Positions 54,452 to 63,403 are shown, counted from the first letter of the stretch. The stretch is 64,000 nt of DNA from Paenibacillus jilunlii (GCF_900102965.1 NZ_FNGM01000002.1:238559-302558), one strand, 5' to 3'. Program-made: numbers and translations. Notes: a model not told the origin generated them from the letters alone.

Positions 54452-55276
54452 TTATTTCATTTGGAACCCGCTCGACAAGACATCTGCACTGACAAATTTC
54501 TGGGCGGCCAGCAGCAGAATCAAGGTCGGAGCTGTCAAAATAATGGAGAACACTGCGCCGGCATAAGCGGGATAATCCGTGATAATGCCATACATAACCA
54601 CGGGCATTGTTCTGAAATTAGGCACCCCTACAAGATAGGTCCCCTGCGCTTCATCCAATGAACTGAGGAAGGTGAAGATGGAAGCGACAATGATTCCCGG
54701 CATCGCCAGCGGTAAAGTGATGCTGCGGAATACGCGGAACGGACTTGCTCCCACATCCCTTGCCGATTCTTCCTGTGCCGTATGGACATTCCGGAAGGAA
54801 GCAGTGGGAATCCAGGTCATGTACATTAGCACGTTGATAATATGGATGAGCACCACTCCCAGCAGGGTGTTCATCAGACCGATTTTATAGAACAATACAG
54901 CGATCGAAACATATAGACCCATTTTGGGAAAAGCGTGTGTCAGCAGGAACGAGAACAGGAAGAAACGGCTGAGCGGGAACCGGATCCGTGCGAACGCATA
55001 CGCTGCAGGAACGCACAGCAGGATCGACACTGCGGTGACGATAGCAGCAATGCCGAATGAGAGCCCAATCGACTCGGCAATTCCGTCCCGTGACAGCACA
55101 AAGGACCACCATTTCAGCGACCACTCTCTGGGAAGCGGATCCGGATAACTCCAATTTCCGGTAAAAGCCAGGAGCGCCAGATTTAACAAAGGCCCCATAA
55201 AGAAAATCACGAAGGCGGCCAGCAACAAAAACTCGATAATTTTTTTGGGGCCGACAGCTTTTAAATACCATCTCAT
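54452..55276 (-). CDS. ABC transporter permease (PotC/PhnV type)
   Basis: A 274-residue membrane protein with about six segments and ATPase-docking loop ESARDVGASPFRVFRSITLP. The ATG at 55276 (MRWYLKAVGPKK) is preceded by AGGAG. It is the first transporter gene after the LacI regulator (stop 55317). Second channel half of the importer. Confidence 0.85.
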   Translation of the reverse strand: MRWYLKAVGPKKIIEFLLLAAFVIFFMGPLLNLALLAFTGNWSYPDPLPREWSLKWWSFVLSRDGIAESIGLSFGIAAIVTAVSILLCVPAAYAFARIRFPLSRFFLFSFLLTHAFPKMGLYVSIAVLFYKIGLMNTLLGVVLIHIINVLMYMTWIPTASFRNVHTAQEESARDVGASPFRVFRSITLPLAMPGIIVASIFTFLSSLDEAQGTYLVGVPNFRTMPVVMYGIITDYPAYAGAVFSIILTAPTLILLLAAQKFVSADVLSSGFQMK

Positions 55277-55316
55277 TACAAGCGTTTCTCCTCTCTGCAT
55301 CAGCATCACGCCGTTA

Positions 55317-56327
55317 TTAGAATCGTCGGGTGGAGTCCCGGATTACAAGCTGCGGTTCCAGCTCGACCGCTGTTTCCTCTACCGGCTCATGCCGGATCAG
55401 CTTGTCCAGCATCACGCAGGCCAGCCTCCCCATTTTCTCCGTATCGACTCTCACCGTAGTCAGTGAGGGTGTCAGAATGGATGCAACATCATTATCATCG
55501 AAGCCCATAACAGCTACCTGCCCGGGAACACTAACGGAATGCTCCATAAGAAACTTCATCGCCCCCAGCGCGATCATATCGTTGGTGCCGAAGACCGCAG
55601 TGTAGGACCGGCTTCGGAAATGCTCCCAATGCTCTTTCATCATCCGGTAGCCCTCCTCAAAGGTTGATGCCAGCAGATAAGCAATATCGGAATCGCCAAA
55701 CTCTGCCCTTTGCCCGTTCATATAGGCGCGGAAGCCCTCCAGCCGGAGATGATGGCTCCGGTGGGACTGCGGTCCGGCGAGCATGAATATCCGCCGGTGC
55801 CCAAGTCCGCTCAAATGCCGAGCGGCTTCCAGGCCTCCGTTCTGGTCGCGGTTAACGATATGAATGACCCCGGGAACATCCGTGGACCCGTTCACCATGA
55901 TGTACGGAACGCCAAATTTGCCGATGTGGTCGATCACATTCTGTTCAAGACGGCTGATCAGGATCAGCCCATCCACCCTTTTCTCCAGCATAAAGTCAGC
56001 GGAGCGCAGCGACATCTCATGATCGGTGGTCACAAATACCGAATAGTTCATGGAGGAAGCCGACGCAAGGATGGCATCCAGTATTTTTCCGTAAAAAGGA
56101 TGCGACGCAACAGGATACTCACGCCGATAGATCAGTACGCCGATATTGTGTGTCCGCTGCGAGACCATCGCCCGCGCAACCGCATTGGGTTTGTACTGAA
56201 GCTCCTGAATGACTTTAAGCACTTTGTCTCTTGCCTCCTGGCTTGCATATCCACTGCCCGAAATTACCCGGGAAACTGTAGATTTGGATACACCAGACAG
56301 TTGCGCAATCTCTTTGATATTTCTCAC
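55317..56327 (-). CDS. LacI-family transcriptional regulator
   Basis: A 336-residue regulator. The N-terminal LacI headpiece reads NIKEIAQLSGVSKSTVSRVI with the hinge helix PNAVARAMVSQ, followed by a periplasmic-binding-protein-like effector domain (60-330; GVPYIMVNGS, VFGTNDMIALGAMKF, VAVMGFDDNDVASILTPSLT). It is the first gene of the operon. Two tandem operator-like sites (56349-56378) lie 22 bases before its start, so it very likely represses itself and the transporter genes until a substrate or breakdown product binds. Confidence 0.9.
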   Translation of the reverse strand: MRNIKEIAQLSGVSKSTVSRVISGSGYASQEARDKVLKVIQELQYKPNAVARAMVSQRTHNIGVLIYRREYPVASHPFYGKILDAILASASSMNYSVFVTTDHEMSLRSADFMLEKRVDGLILISRLEQNVIDHIGKFGVPYIMVNGSTDVPGVIHIVNRDQNGGLEAARHLSGLGHRRIFMLAGPQSHRSHHLRLEGFRAYMNGQRAEFGDSDIAYLLASTFEEGYRMMKEHWEHFRSRSYTAVFGTNDMIALGAMKFLMEHSVSVPGQVAVMGFDDNDVASILTPSLTTVRVDTEKMGRLACVMLDKLIRHEPVEETAVELEPQLVIRDSTRRF

Positions 56328-56348
56328 GGATTACCCTCGCTTTCTCTG

Positions 56349-56378
56349 TGAGACCGTTCCCATATGAGATCGTTCCCA
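56349..56378. promoter_or_regulatory. Two tandem LacI-type operators
   Basis: TGAGACCGTTCCCA (56349-56362) and TGAGATCGTTCCCA (56365-56378) repeat directly with a 16-base period. Each is a partial palindrome around a central CG, as in LacI-family operators. A -35-like TTGAAC lies farther upstream (about 56425-56430). Confidence 0.75.
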
Positions 56379-56576
56379 CATCAAACAGATTAACTACTGA
56401 ATGTAAGTCCGGTATTAATGAAAAGGTTCAATTTCGTAAATCATTTTTTTGAGCTTTACGTAATCTTGGGCTCTATTCTCAATAAAAGCTCCCGGAAGCG
56501 CTGTTATGTAAGCCTTCTGCAAATGCGGTTTGGGGAAATGTGAGATCTTGGAAGGGTTGGAGAAGAAATGGCTTCA

Positions 56577-56950
56577 CCGCCCTTAAAATGGACGGTACCG
56601 TTTCAGCGAGCAATATAAGGATGATTTGTGGCGTTAAACATATAACTCCTTATATTTGAACAAACCGGTTGCGCCGTCCTTCACTGGAAAACGTAGTTGT
56701 TGTGGATTTCAATTTAGCATTGCCTGGAGGACGCTTCATACATCCGGCGGTAATTCCAAGTGGAAAAAGGATCACTAATTCAGCTCATTTCACTCCTGAA
56801 GGAGTAATATCACACAATTAAGTTCCATTTTTCCACTTAATTCCTCCATTTATTGATTTGGAGGGGAAATAAGTTCCCTTTTTCCAACTAATGATTGTTC
56901 ATCTGCTTCTTTCCAAGCGCGAGTTAGAAAAAGGCTATCGAACCGACTGA
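56577..56950. repeat. R1 composite repeat
   Basis: Starts with a diverged CCGCCCTTAAAATGGACGG stem, then the block 56606-56649 (ATATAAGGATGATTTGTGGCG) shared with 37303-37346, TTTAGCATTGCCTGGAGGAC (near 56718) and the motifs AAGTGGAAAAAGG (56759), AAGTTCCATTTTTCCACTT (56820) and AAGTTCCCTTTTTCCAACT (56871). No gene lies between 56390 and 57220. Confidence 0.75.
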
Positions 56951-57002
56951 TTACCTCCCTGCCGGGTGAATTCGTTAGGAAACCATAATTTCCCATACGG
57001 TA

Positions 57003-57049
57003 AAAAAGACGACTCTTCATTCGGAATTCAGAATGAAGGTCGTCTTTTT
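57003..57049. terminator. Long bidirectional terminator-like hairpin
   Basis: AAAAAGACGAC with CTTCATTC (57003-57022) pairs with GAATGAAG and GTCGTCTTTTT (57031-57049), one bulge. T-runs on both strands. It lies about 170 bases past the stop of the minus-strand gene at 57222. Confidence 0.75.
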
Positions 57050-57221
57050 AGGGCGTTTCCCTTTTGCTGCAGCACCTATTGCACGAAGTGCAATCATGCA
57101 TACCAGACAGCTTGTTCTCTTTGCCAAACACTCATGATTGTTGTCGTTCATCTTCAAATATTCCAATATCAAATGCAACCGGACCCATACTATCTTCGTT
57201 CAGTTCAATATTATTCATGAA

Positions 57222-58208
57222 TCAAAAAGGGTGCGCCAGAGAAGCACTTAAAAATGCATTCACATCATCGGCTATTTTCTTATAGTGTGTCCAATGCAGA
57301 TAATGATGCCCTTTTAATACGATTAGTTGGTGGGTGCGTACATTCTTGAGCTGCTCTTCATAGAAGGTGATATTGGACTTGCCGTCTTCAGTTACCTTAT
57401 CTATCTTGGGCGTAAAGATTATCACAGGCAAATTGGGCGGCAAGGTCATCTCTTTCGTTGCGTTGATGTTATGCTCCATTTCATTCGCTTCTTTTACTAC
57501 GTCTTTATTGTACGCTTTCCAGGCTGTGATCATTTTGGTCAGTTTTATGTTCTCATCAGAATACGTACCTTCGTCCGCCTTCGGCAGGAAATCTGACGGA
57601 TTTATATAGGTTACAAGTCTTGCCGCACCGCTTGGTGCAATCAGGCTCATATATGCAGGGATCCCAGGTACAGATTCCTTGAAATACTCCACAGCCTGCG
57701 GCAGGGTGATATCAATTCCTGCAATCGCTTCGATTTCATCGGGATATTTGTTGGCATAATACACACTGTAGATACCGGATGCAGAGTGGGACAAAAGCGT
57801 GTATGGGCCCGGGATGTCCGCTTGCTGTAACGCGCTGCGGAGTTCCCCGACGATGTTGTCCACAGTCCGCTCTTCATTGGTCAGATCGCTCCAGCCATAC
57901 CCAAAGGGCTCTACGACTACCACTTTATTTTGTTTGGCCAACTCATTAAGCAAAGGCTCGTAATCCAGCACAGGTGCGGCTGTGCCCAGCCCCGGTAACA
58001 TTACAATTGTGCGGCCCTTTGTTCCCTTCGTGTACACATGCATTTTCTTGCCCTTCACTTCTACATACTGGCCCCATGCCGGATATTGCTTATGCTCATA
58101 CATGGTCATTACACTGTTACCCGACATAACTATAAGCAGGACTGCGACTACAAACAGCATGATGTTCCTGATTATTTTCAGCCACTTGAACTTTTTCTTC
58201 GTTTTCAT
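57222..58208 (-). CDS. Membrane-anchored alpha/beta hydrolase
   Basis: A 328-residue protein. A basic start and one hydrophobic segment (about 10-32, RNIMLFVVAVLLIVMSGNSV) anchor it, leaving the enzyme part outside or membrane-bound. The core has GRTIVMLPGLGTAAP, VVVEPFGYGWSD and nucleophile region LLSHSASGIYSVYYA, where the usual G-x-S-x-G is SHSASG. The late VIIFTPK and KGHHYLHW provide Asp and His candidates. A lipase or esterase activity is likely. Start at 58208 follows AAAGGGG; it is a single gene. Confidence 0.75.
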   Translation of the reverse strand: MKTKKKFKWLKIIRNIMLFVVAVLLIVMSGNSVMTMYEHKQYPAWGQYVEVKGKKMHVYTKGTKGRTIVMLPGLGTAAPVLDYEPLLNELAKQNKVVVVEPFGYGWSDLTNEERTVDNIVGELRSALQQADIPGPYTLLSHSASGIYSVYYANKYPDEIEAIAGIDITLPQAVEYFKESVPGIPAYMSLIAPSGAARLVTYINPSDFLPKADEGTYSDENIKLTKMITAWKAYNKDVVKEANEMEHNINATKEMTLPPNLPVIIFTPKIDKVTEDGKSNITFYEEQLKNVRTHQLIVLKGHHYLHWTHYKKIADDVNAFLSASLAHPF

Positions 58209-58359
58209 AGAATGAATAGCCCCTTTAACCAATGATGGATGAATGAAGATGATTGCTTTCATACCCTCTCTTCATTACTTCATTGTAAGGGGCTTAGTTT
58301 AAATACATGGGCAGGGGCTGTTTAAATTTTGTTTAAAATAAGTTTGCTTGCGGCAATGC

Positions 58360-59280
58360 CTATTTCAGAGGAATTTTGATTTCCAGCTGCTTGTAGTAAT
58401 TTTTAATTACGTTTCCCTTGGCATCCAGCTTATATAACCCTTGGTTGCCCTTTTCAAACACCGCTTGATAGGGTCTGATTATCAGAAATTCTGCGTCTGG
58501 GCGGACCGCTCCGTACAATAAGTCTTCAAAAATGGTATCCTTAATAGTATCCCTGGTATATGGTTTAGAATCCCTTGCGATCATGTCCAACTCATTTCCC
58601 AGGTTATCATAAATGTCATATCCTATATGATGGGCTTGCTCGGGTACTCCTTTTACCGCCAATTCAATACGCACAGAACCCTCTCCTGCAGCGATTCGGG
58701 TGGTTCCGATTTGAAATTGGCTGTCTGCCTTTGGAGCAGGCGGCTGAATGTTGCGCACCACTCCTTCCTGCTTAAAGGGAAGCTTCAGTACATACGGCTC
58801 TTGTACACCTTGAAGCTTGACATTCACGCTGATTTCAGAGGCAGCGGCCAGGCCTGCCTTTTGTTCTTCATTTAACCATCCGATCGGCAATACAACAACC
58901 GCTTTGTTGATATCCCCATCCTTGCTCCAGCGTGGGAACATCAACTCAATCCCTCCCGGTTGAGTTATCTTTGCATCTATATCCACTATTGTCCCTTCTG
59001 CAATATAAGGTTTGCCTTTAGCATTTAAGGTTATTCCTGCGAAATTTCCTGAATACAAGGTTCCCTCACGGCTCAGATTGAGTTTAATATAATTTCCGTC
59101 AAACTGTGCTTTGCCTTTCAAAGTAAGCTCATCGTGTGAATCCGAGGCTTCCGGTGTATTCAGGATAGCTTCGGCGGCCGGTTGAACCCCGGATGCATAG
59201 GTGGCAGCCGGTATTCCCAGCACTCCAAGCCATACGGAAGCACTTACAATTACAGCCAATTTTATTGTCTTTTTTCTCAT
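58360..59280 (-). CDS. Secreted DUF4179/DUF5643-like protein
   Basis: A 306-residue exported protein with a signal peptide (RKKTIKLAVIVSASVWLGV...TYAS). The mature part follows the same plan as the extracytoplasmic half of the anti-sigma gene upstream: SDSHDELTLKGKAQFDGNYI, GKPYIAEGTIVDIDAK, EPYVLKLPFK and a final NYYKQLEIKIPLK. It looks like a duplicate of that domain freed from its membrane anchor. It is the third gene of the ECF sigma operon and might modulate sensing. Start at 59280 follows AGGAG. Confidence 0.7.
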   Translation of the reverse strand: MRKKTIKLAVIVSASVWLGVLGIPAATYASGVQPAAEAILNTPEASDSHDELTLKGKAQFDGNYIKLNLSREGTLYSGNFAGITLNAKGKPYIAEGTIVDIDAKITQPGGIELMFPRWSKDGDINKAVVVLPIGWLNEEQKAGLAAASEISVNVKLQGVQEPYVLKLPFKQEGVVRNIQPPAPKADSQFQIGTTRIAAGEGSVRIELAVKGVPEQAHHIGYDIYDNLGNELDMIARDSKPYTRDTIKDTIFEDLLYGAVRPDAEFLIIRPYQAVFEKGNQGLYKLDAKGNVIKNYYKQLEIKIPLK

Positions 59281-59301
59281 GATATCCATCTCCTAATTTT
59301 T

Positions 59302-60459
59302 TTATTGGACTGCCACTTTGATCTCCAGACCGTCAATATAATGCTTCACCGGGTTTCCTGTGCTATCTGTTTTGAACAGCCCATGCTTTTTCTCCGGGCC
59401 CTTTAATTCATTATAATAGGCTCGGATGGTGAGCATATTTGGGTGTTTGCCGAACGGCTCTGTAAGCAAATCCACATTACGCGACCTATCAGAAGACAGG
59501 AGCTCGGATTGAGATATATTTTCCAGCACCAGTCCCTGTTCATCCTTTACTTCAAAGCCCGTTAGATTAAAAGCTGTGCGGTCTCCGTCTGCCTCTTGTT
59601 CAAGCGTGAGTGACAGACGGGTCGTTAATGGACTGTATTCCAGCTTTTGCAGCGTCAGACTCCATCCATCTGCCTGTACGCGTATATCAGGGTTGTCAAT
59701 TATGTTTTCTGTAACCCTCCGTGCGGGAATTTGGAGAATGAACGGTTCATCAATACCTTCTAAGCCAATGGTTAAGGTCAGTACAAACTGGTCAGGAAAG
59801 GGTTTCGTCGAGATACCCAAATTCGAAGAATCGACCAGCGCAAAAATAGCTGTATTGCCCTCCTTCCCCCCTATCCAGCTTAAAGACGGCAAAGCGTCCC
59901 AACGGCCATCTGCAAACACCTCCAGCGGAACCCCGTCGATCATTACTTTTGCAGATGAAATTGTGCCTTTCTCCTGAAAAAGTTTCCCATCCGGGCCCAC
60001 TGTAACTCCGGTCAGCTTACCGCCCAGCCCTTCCCCTTCACGCTTCACTGAGAATGCCAAACGGTTGCCGTCAAATACCGCCTCTTCGGCAGATAAGGTG
60101 ATCCCTTCATGAGTATCACTGCTATTTGGACGGGAAATCAGACCCAAACTCTGGGCGGCCTGCAGTCCCAGATCATCTGCCCGTTCAAAAATACCGCCTA
60201 CCCACGGAAGCTGCTTCAGCGCATTGGCTAACGCTGGCGGATAGATTGCCGTTAGCATAACACTGAGCAATATTGCCGCAGCTATAGCCGCAATTTTTGG
60301 ATATATTTTTCTTTTCTTTTTCTTCCCGGCAGAATCCTGGACGATTGTGGCGAGCGATGCATAAATTGAATCCTGCCGCGTTCGCAGTAAAGGAGGAAGC
60401 TCCTGTTTATTTGCTTTTCTTAGCTCCCTGAGCTGCTTTTCTAAATTTTCATTATTCAT
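59302..60459 (-). CDS. DUF4179-type anti-sigma factor
   Basis: A 385-residue membrane protein. A cytoplasmic N-terminus (1-60, NNENLEKQLRELRKANKQEL) precedes one transmembrane segment (about 75-95, IAAIAAAILLSVMLTAIYPP) and a large outer domain with EGITLSAEEAVFDGNRLAFS, the DUF4179/DUF5643 pattern. It overlaps the ECF sigma gene by eight bases. Such proteins hold the sigma factor at the membrane until an envelope signal releases it. The N-terminus lacks the zinc HxxxCxxC motif of the ZAS class. Confidence 0.8.
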   Translation of the reverse strand: MNNENLEKQLRELRKANKQELPPLLRTRQDSIYASLATIVQDSAGKKKKRKIYPKIAAIAAAILLSVMLTAIYPPALANALKQLPWVGGIFERADDLGLQAAQSLGLISRPNSSDTHEGITLSAEEAVFDGNRLAFSVKREGEGLGGKLTGVTVGPDGKLFQEKGTISSAKVMIDGVPLEVFADGRWDALPSLSWIGGKEGNTAIFALVDSSNLGISTKPFPDQFVLTLTIGLEGIDEPFILQIPARRVTENIIDNPDIRVQADGWSLTLQKLEYSPLTTRLSLTLEQEADGDRTAFNLTGFEVKDEQGLVLENISQSELLSSDRSRNVDLLTEPFGKHPNMLTIRAYYNELKGPEKKHGLFKTDSTGNPVKHYIDGLEIKVAVQ

Positions 60460-60994
60460 GAGCAAGACCCTCCTCCCGCACAGGATGTATCTGTTCGGAT
60501 AACAATCGGCGTGCGCGGTGAAGCCGTGCCCTGACCGCCCCTTCGGAGATGCCAAGCACACCCGCAATCTGCTTAATGGATAAATCCTCATAGTAGAAAA
60601 GCACGATAGCCAGCCGCAGGGATTCGTCCAGCCTATTAATGCAGCTTTGCAAGTCCACGTTCCCTGAATCTTCAAAATGTGCATAGGAAGCGGCCGTTTC
60701 TTCGGGAATCTCCGCCACAACCACAGTCCGCTCACGCATGCGGAGCAACTGATTGCATTCATTAATCAGGATGCGGATCACCCAGGTTTTGAAAAACTTG
60801 GGCTGCTTAAGGCTCGCGAGTCCTTTATACACCTTCAGTGTCGTTTCCTGAAGCGCATCTGCGCAATCTTCATCTTGGATCAGAATGGTTTTGGCTAATC
60901 GGTACAACTGTGATTCCAGTTGTCTAAAAAGACGGATAAACGCTTCATGGTCGCCTCTCTGCGCCTTTTGGATATCCAGTTCGTTGTCCAGCAA
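60452..60994 (-). CDS. ECF RNA polymerase sigma factor
   Basis: A 180-residue sigma-70 group 4 factor. Region 2 (about 15-80) reads AFIRLFRQLESQLYRLAKTI and DCADALQETTLKVYKGLASL; region 4 (about 115-165) has CINRLDESLRLAIVLFYYED and SIKQIAGVLGISEGAVRARL, the -35-binding helix. It is the first gene of the operon with its anti-sigma partner and likely reads its own promoter (61028-61060). It belongs with the Bacillus SigM/SigV/SigX-like envelope-stress factors by layout. Confidence 0.9.
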   Translation of the reverse strand: MLDNELDIQKAQRGDHEAFIRLFRQLESQLYRLAKTILIQDEDCADALQETTLKVYKGLASLKQPKFFKTWVIRILINECNQLLRMRERTVVVAEIPEETAASYAHFEDSGNVDLQSCINRLDESLRLAIVLFYYEDLSIKQIAGVLGISEGAVRARLHRARRLLSEQIHPVREEGLAHE

Positions 60995-61027
60995 ATGATT
61001 CTTCCTCCTTGAGGGCCCTCTATATAA

Positions 61028-61060
61028 TTAGATGGGCAAGACATCCAAAAAGTTATTTTC
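61028..61060 (-). promoter_or_regulatory. Candidate ECF-type autoregulatory promoter
   Basis: On the minus strand GAAAATAACT (61060-61051), 16 bases, then CATCTAA (61034-61028). This fits the AAC...CGTC-type pattern of ECF promoters with one change (CATC). It lies 34 bases before the sigma gene start. Confidence 0.45.
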
Positions 61061-61107
61061 AAGGAAAAAAAACTGAAAATCGGCAGAAAGTTTGGTCATC
61101 CGTTCTG

Positions 61108-61158
61108 TAAAACATACAAGCCATGACTCCCGATGCTGCAGGAACCATGGCTTGTATG
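61108..61158 (-). terminator. Terminator of the adaptive-response operon
   Basis: CATACAAGCCATG (61113-61125) and CATGGCTTGTATG (61146-61158) form a perfect 13-bp stem. On the minus strand TTTTAC follows. It lies 80 bases past the alkA stop. Confidence 0.75.
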
Positions 61159-61237
61159 CTGATATAGTGTATCCATAGACAGGCCGGACATCTGCTGAAC
61201 GCAGCATTCTTGGGCCTTCCCGGAGATTCATTAAGCT

Positions 61238-62137
61238 TTAATACAGCGCCCGCCACAAATAGAACGTGGCGTAAGCCTCCCAGCCGCGCCAGGGCTCTGC
61301 CAGCTTCAGCAGCTCTGCCGGGGTAGGCTTCCGGTCCATGCCGGTCAGAAATTTGACCGCATTCTGCAGCCCGACATCTCCCACCGGGAAGGCTGTGGTG
61401 TCATCCAGACAGCGCATCCTCACATACTGCGAGGTCCATGGGCCGATTCCGCGGATCTGCAGCAGACGCTGCTCGGCGGCGTCCGGGGACGGCAGCGCCA
61501 GCAGGGATTCGCGGCTTAAGCCGCCGCTGGCTATAAGGTCGGCCACGTCCAGCACCGTCCGGGCTTTGCTGCGGGTCAGCTGCAGGGCGCACAGCTCCTC
61601 CGGCTGCACATCTGCAAACACTTCCGGGCCGGGGAATGCATAATAGACATGCCCTTCCCATTCCAGCGATCCGCCGTAGGCAGCGGTCAGCTGCTGCTTC
61701 AGCCTGTAGGCAAAGGCCAGATTCACCTGCTGGCCCAGGATAGCCCAGCACAATGCTTCGAACAAATCGGGAATGCCGACGATCCGCAGCCCCCTGTGCT
61801 GCTCAGCAAGCGGTGCCAGCAGCGGGTCAGCTTGCGCCAACTGGTAGAATGGCACCAGATCGCGGTCCAGATCGAACCATTCCCGGATATACCGGGCCAG
61901 CCATTCTGCCGCTCCTGGACCGGGAATGTCTCCGTGCAGGAGCGTTACGTGCATTCTGCTCCCCCCGGGAGCTGTCAGCCGGATCAGCAGCGGCTGGTTA
62001 TCCAGATTGAAATAACGGGTCACCCCCTCCTGATCCGTACGGTACAGGCATTCAAGCGGCGAGCGGTTCAGGTATTCCAGGCAGACCCCGAAATCGAAAA
62101 ACTCCGGCAGCGGCAGCTCAAAAAGCAAATCGTTCAT
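61238..62137 (-). CDS. alkA: DNA-3-methyladenine glycosylase II (AlkA)
   Basis: A 299-residue base-excision enzyme of the helix-hairpin-helix superfamily. The N-terminal AlkA domain (1-100) precedes the HhH motif LLQIRGIGPWTSQYVRMRCL and the catalytic Asp in AFPVGDVGLQNAV. FEALCWAILGQQVNLAFAYR is the conserved first helix of the core. It removes 3-methyladenine and other alkylated bases. It overlaps the methyltransferase gene by 20 bases and is the last gene of the operon; it is longer than the minimal AlkA of Bacillus subtilis. Confidence 0.9.
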   Translation of the reverse strand: MNDLLFELPLPEFFDFGVCLEYLNRSPLECLYRTDQEGVTRYFNLDNQPLLIRLTAPGGSRMHVTLLHGDIPGPGAAEWLARYIREWFDLDRDLVPFYQLAQADPLLAPLAEQHRGLRIVGIPDLFEALCWAILGQQVNLAFAYRLKQQLTAAYGGSLEWEGHVYYAFPGPEVFADVQPEELCALQLTRSKARTVLDVADLIASGGLSRESLLALPSPDAAEQRLLQIRGIGPWTSQYVRMRCLDDTTAFPVGDVGLQNAVKFLTGMDRKPTPAELLKLAEPWRGWEAYATFYLWRALY

Positions 62138-62672
62138 GGCCCGCCGCCCCCACATGATTAATGCCTTCCAAGGCAAGCAGCTCCTGCTTCAGCTTGAGCC
62201 CTCCCCGGTATCCGGTCAGTGTACCATTCGTGCCAATGACCCGGTGACAAGGCAGAATGACCGGCAGCGGATTCTGTCCGTTGGCTGTCCCTACGGCGCG
62301 CATGGCTTGCGGTCTGCCAATTCTCTCAGCAAGCTCCCGGTAGGTAATGACTTCACCGTGCCCAATAGTGGCCAGGCCCTTCCAGACCTCCTGCTGAAAC
62401 GGAGTTCCCCAGATATCCAGCGGGATATCCCTGAAGCTGACCGCTGCTCCCCCGAAATAGCTCTCCATTTCCCGGGTAATTCCCAGCTGCTCGAACACCG
62501 TCTGATCTTCCTGATAACGGTGCCGTGGGGCATAGGTGTTCAGCCACTTCCCTTCAGGCAGACGATCTTCTAGCCCAAAAGATAAACGGACCAGGCCCTT
62601 TTCACTGGCCCACAGGGTCCAGTCCCGGTTCCCCAGGTTCAGGGTATGACGATAAATCGTAATTTCACTCAT
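62118..62672 (-). CDS. ogt: Methylated-DNA--protein-cysteine methyltransferase
   Basis: A 184-residue suicide DNA repair protein. The active site is PVILPCHRVIGTNG with acceptor Cys142, followed by LTGYRGGLKLKQELLALEG; the HTH helix TYRELAERIGRPQAMRAVG inserts into the DNA minor groove. It accepts the methyl group of O6-methylguanine. Start at 62672 follows AAAGGAGG and overlaps the adaA stop by eight bases. It corresponds to AdaB of Bacillus. Confidence 0.9.
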   Translation of the reverse strand: MSEITIYRHTLNLGNRDWTLWASEKGLVRLSFGLEDRLPEGKWLNTYAPRHRYQEDQTVFEQLGITREMESYFGGAAVSFRDIPLDIWGTPFQQEVWKGLATIGHGEVITYRELAERIGRPQAMRAVGTANGQNPLPVILPCHRVIGTNGTLTGYRGGLKLKQELLALEGINHVGAAGHERFAF

Positions 62673-63240
62673 GATGAATCCCTCCTTTGAATTGGGCACG
62701 GTATTCTGTCGGCGGCAGACCGGTCTTCCGCGTGAACCATGCAGTAAAGTGGGATGGCCCGCGAAAGCTCACCGCTTGTCCCACGTCAGCAACCGCAAGC
62801 TCCGTATCTGCAAGCAGCGCACAGGCTTTTTCCAGGCGCAGCTGATCGAGCCGCACGGCGGGCGACCGCCCGGTGACCCGCTTATAGGTGCGCTGCAGAT
62901 GGAACGGGCTGACCCTCAGCCGTTCGGCAAGCATCTGCAGTGTCACCTTCTGCCCGAACTGCGTCTCCATCAGCTTATCCGCCTCGGCCGCCAGCACCGC
63001 GTCCGGGCGCAGCACGCCGCCTTCCTCCGGGCGGCATCTTTTGCAGGGCCTGAACCCGGCGGCTACCGCCTGCTCCAATGAGTCATAAAAAACCACATTG
63101 CCCGCCTTCGGCGTTCTCGCCCGGCAGGATGGGCGGCAGACAATATGTGTCGTCAGCACCGCTGTATAATATACGCCATCATAGGTTGGCTCGCGCCGCA
63201 CAACGGATTCGTAGATCCGCTCGAATAATGCCTGTTCCAT
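62665..63240 (-). CDS. adaA: AdaA-type methylphosphotriester-DNA methyltransferase/activator
   Basis: A 191-residue regulator. The N-terminal Ada domain (1-80) binds zinc through Cys35, Cys39, Cys66 and Cys69 (IVCRPSCRAR, FRPCKRC); Cys35 is the methyl acceptor from methylphosphotriesters. The rest is an AraC helix-turn-helix pair (VTLQMLAERLRVSPFHLQRT and VADVGQAVSFRGPSHFTAWF). Methylated AdaA activates the operon adaA-ogt-alkA, so the 250 bases upstream should hold its binding site. Lacks the Ogt domain of E. coli Ada, which is encoded separately next door. Confidence 0.92.
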   Translation of the reverse strand: MEQALFERIYESVVRREPTYDGVYYTAVLTTHIVCRPSCRARTPKAGNVVFYDSLEQAVAAGFRPCKRCRPEEGGVLRPDAVLAAEADKLMETQFGQKVTLQMLAERLRVSPFHLQRTYKRVTGRSPAVRLDQLRLEKACALLADTELAVADVGQAVSFRGPSHFTAWFTRKTGLPPTEYRAQFKGGIHHE

Positions 63241-63403
63241 CGGTAATCACCTCATACCGCCAGTATATACGATTCAATATGCCTTATGCAGCCCTTTGGA
63301 ACAGGAGAGCAAGATTCCGACAGTGCAATATACGCTTCCCCGGTTCGTATCCTTTGCCACTTCCTTGAACCTGAATCTTTCGCCATCATTCCTTATAGAA
63401 ATA

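Noticed and set aside
61028..61256. Short minus-strand ORFs between the sigma gene and alkA
   Set aside because: They lie over the terminator palindrome and the candidate ECF promoter and lack any recognisable protein pattern.
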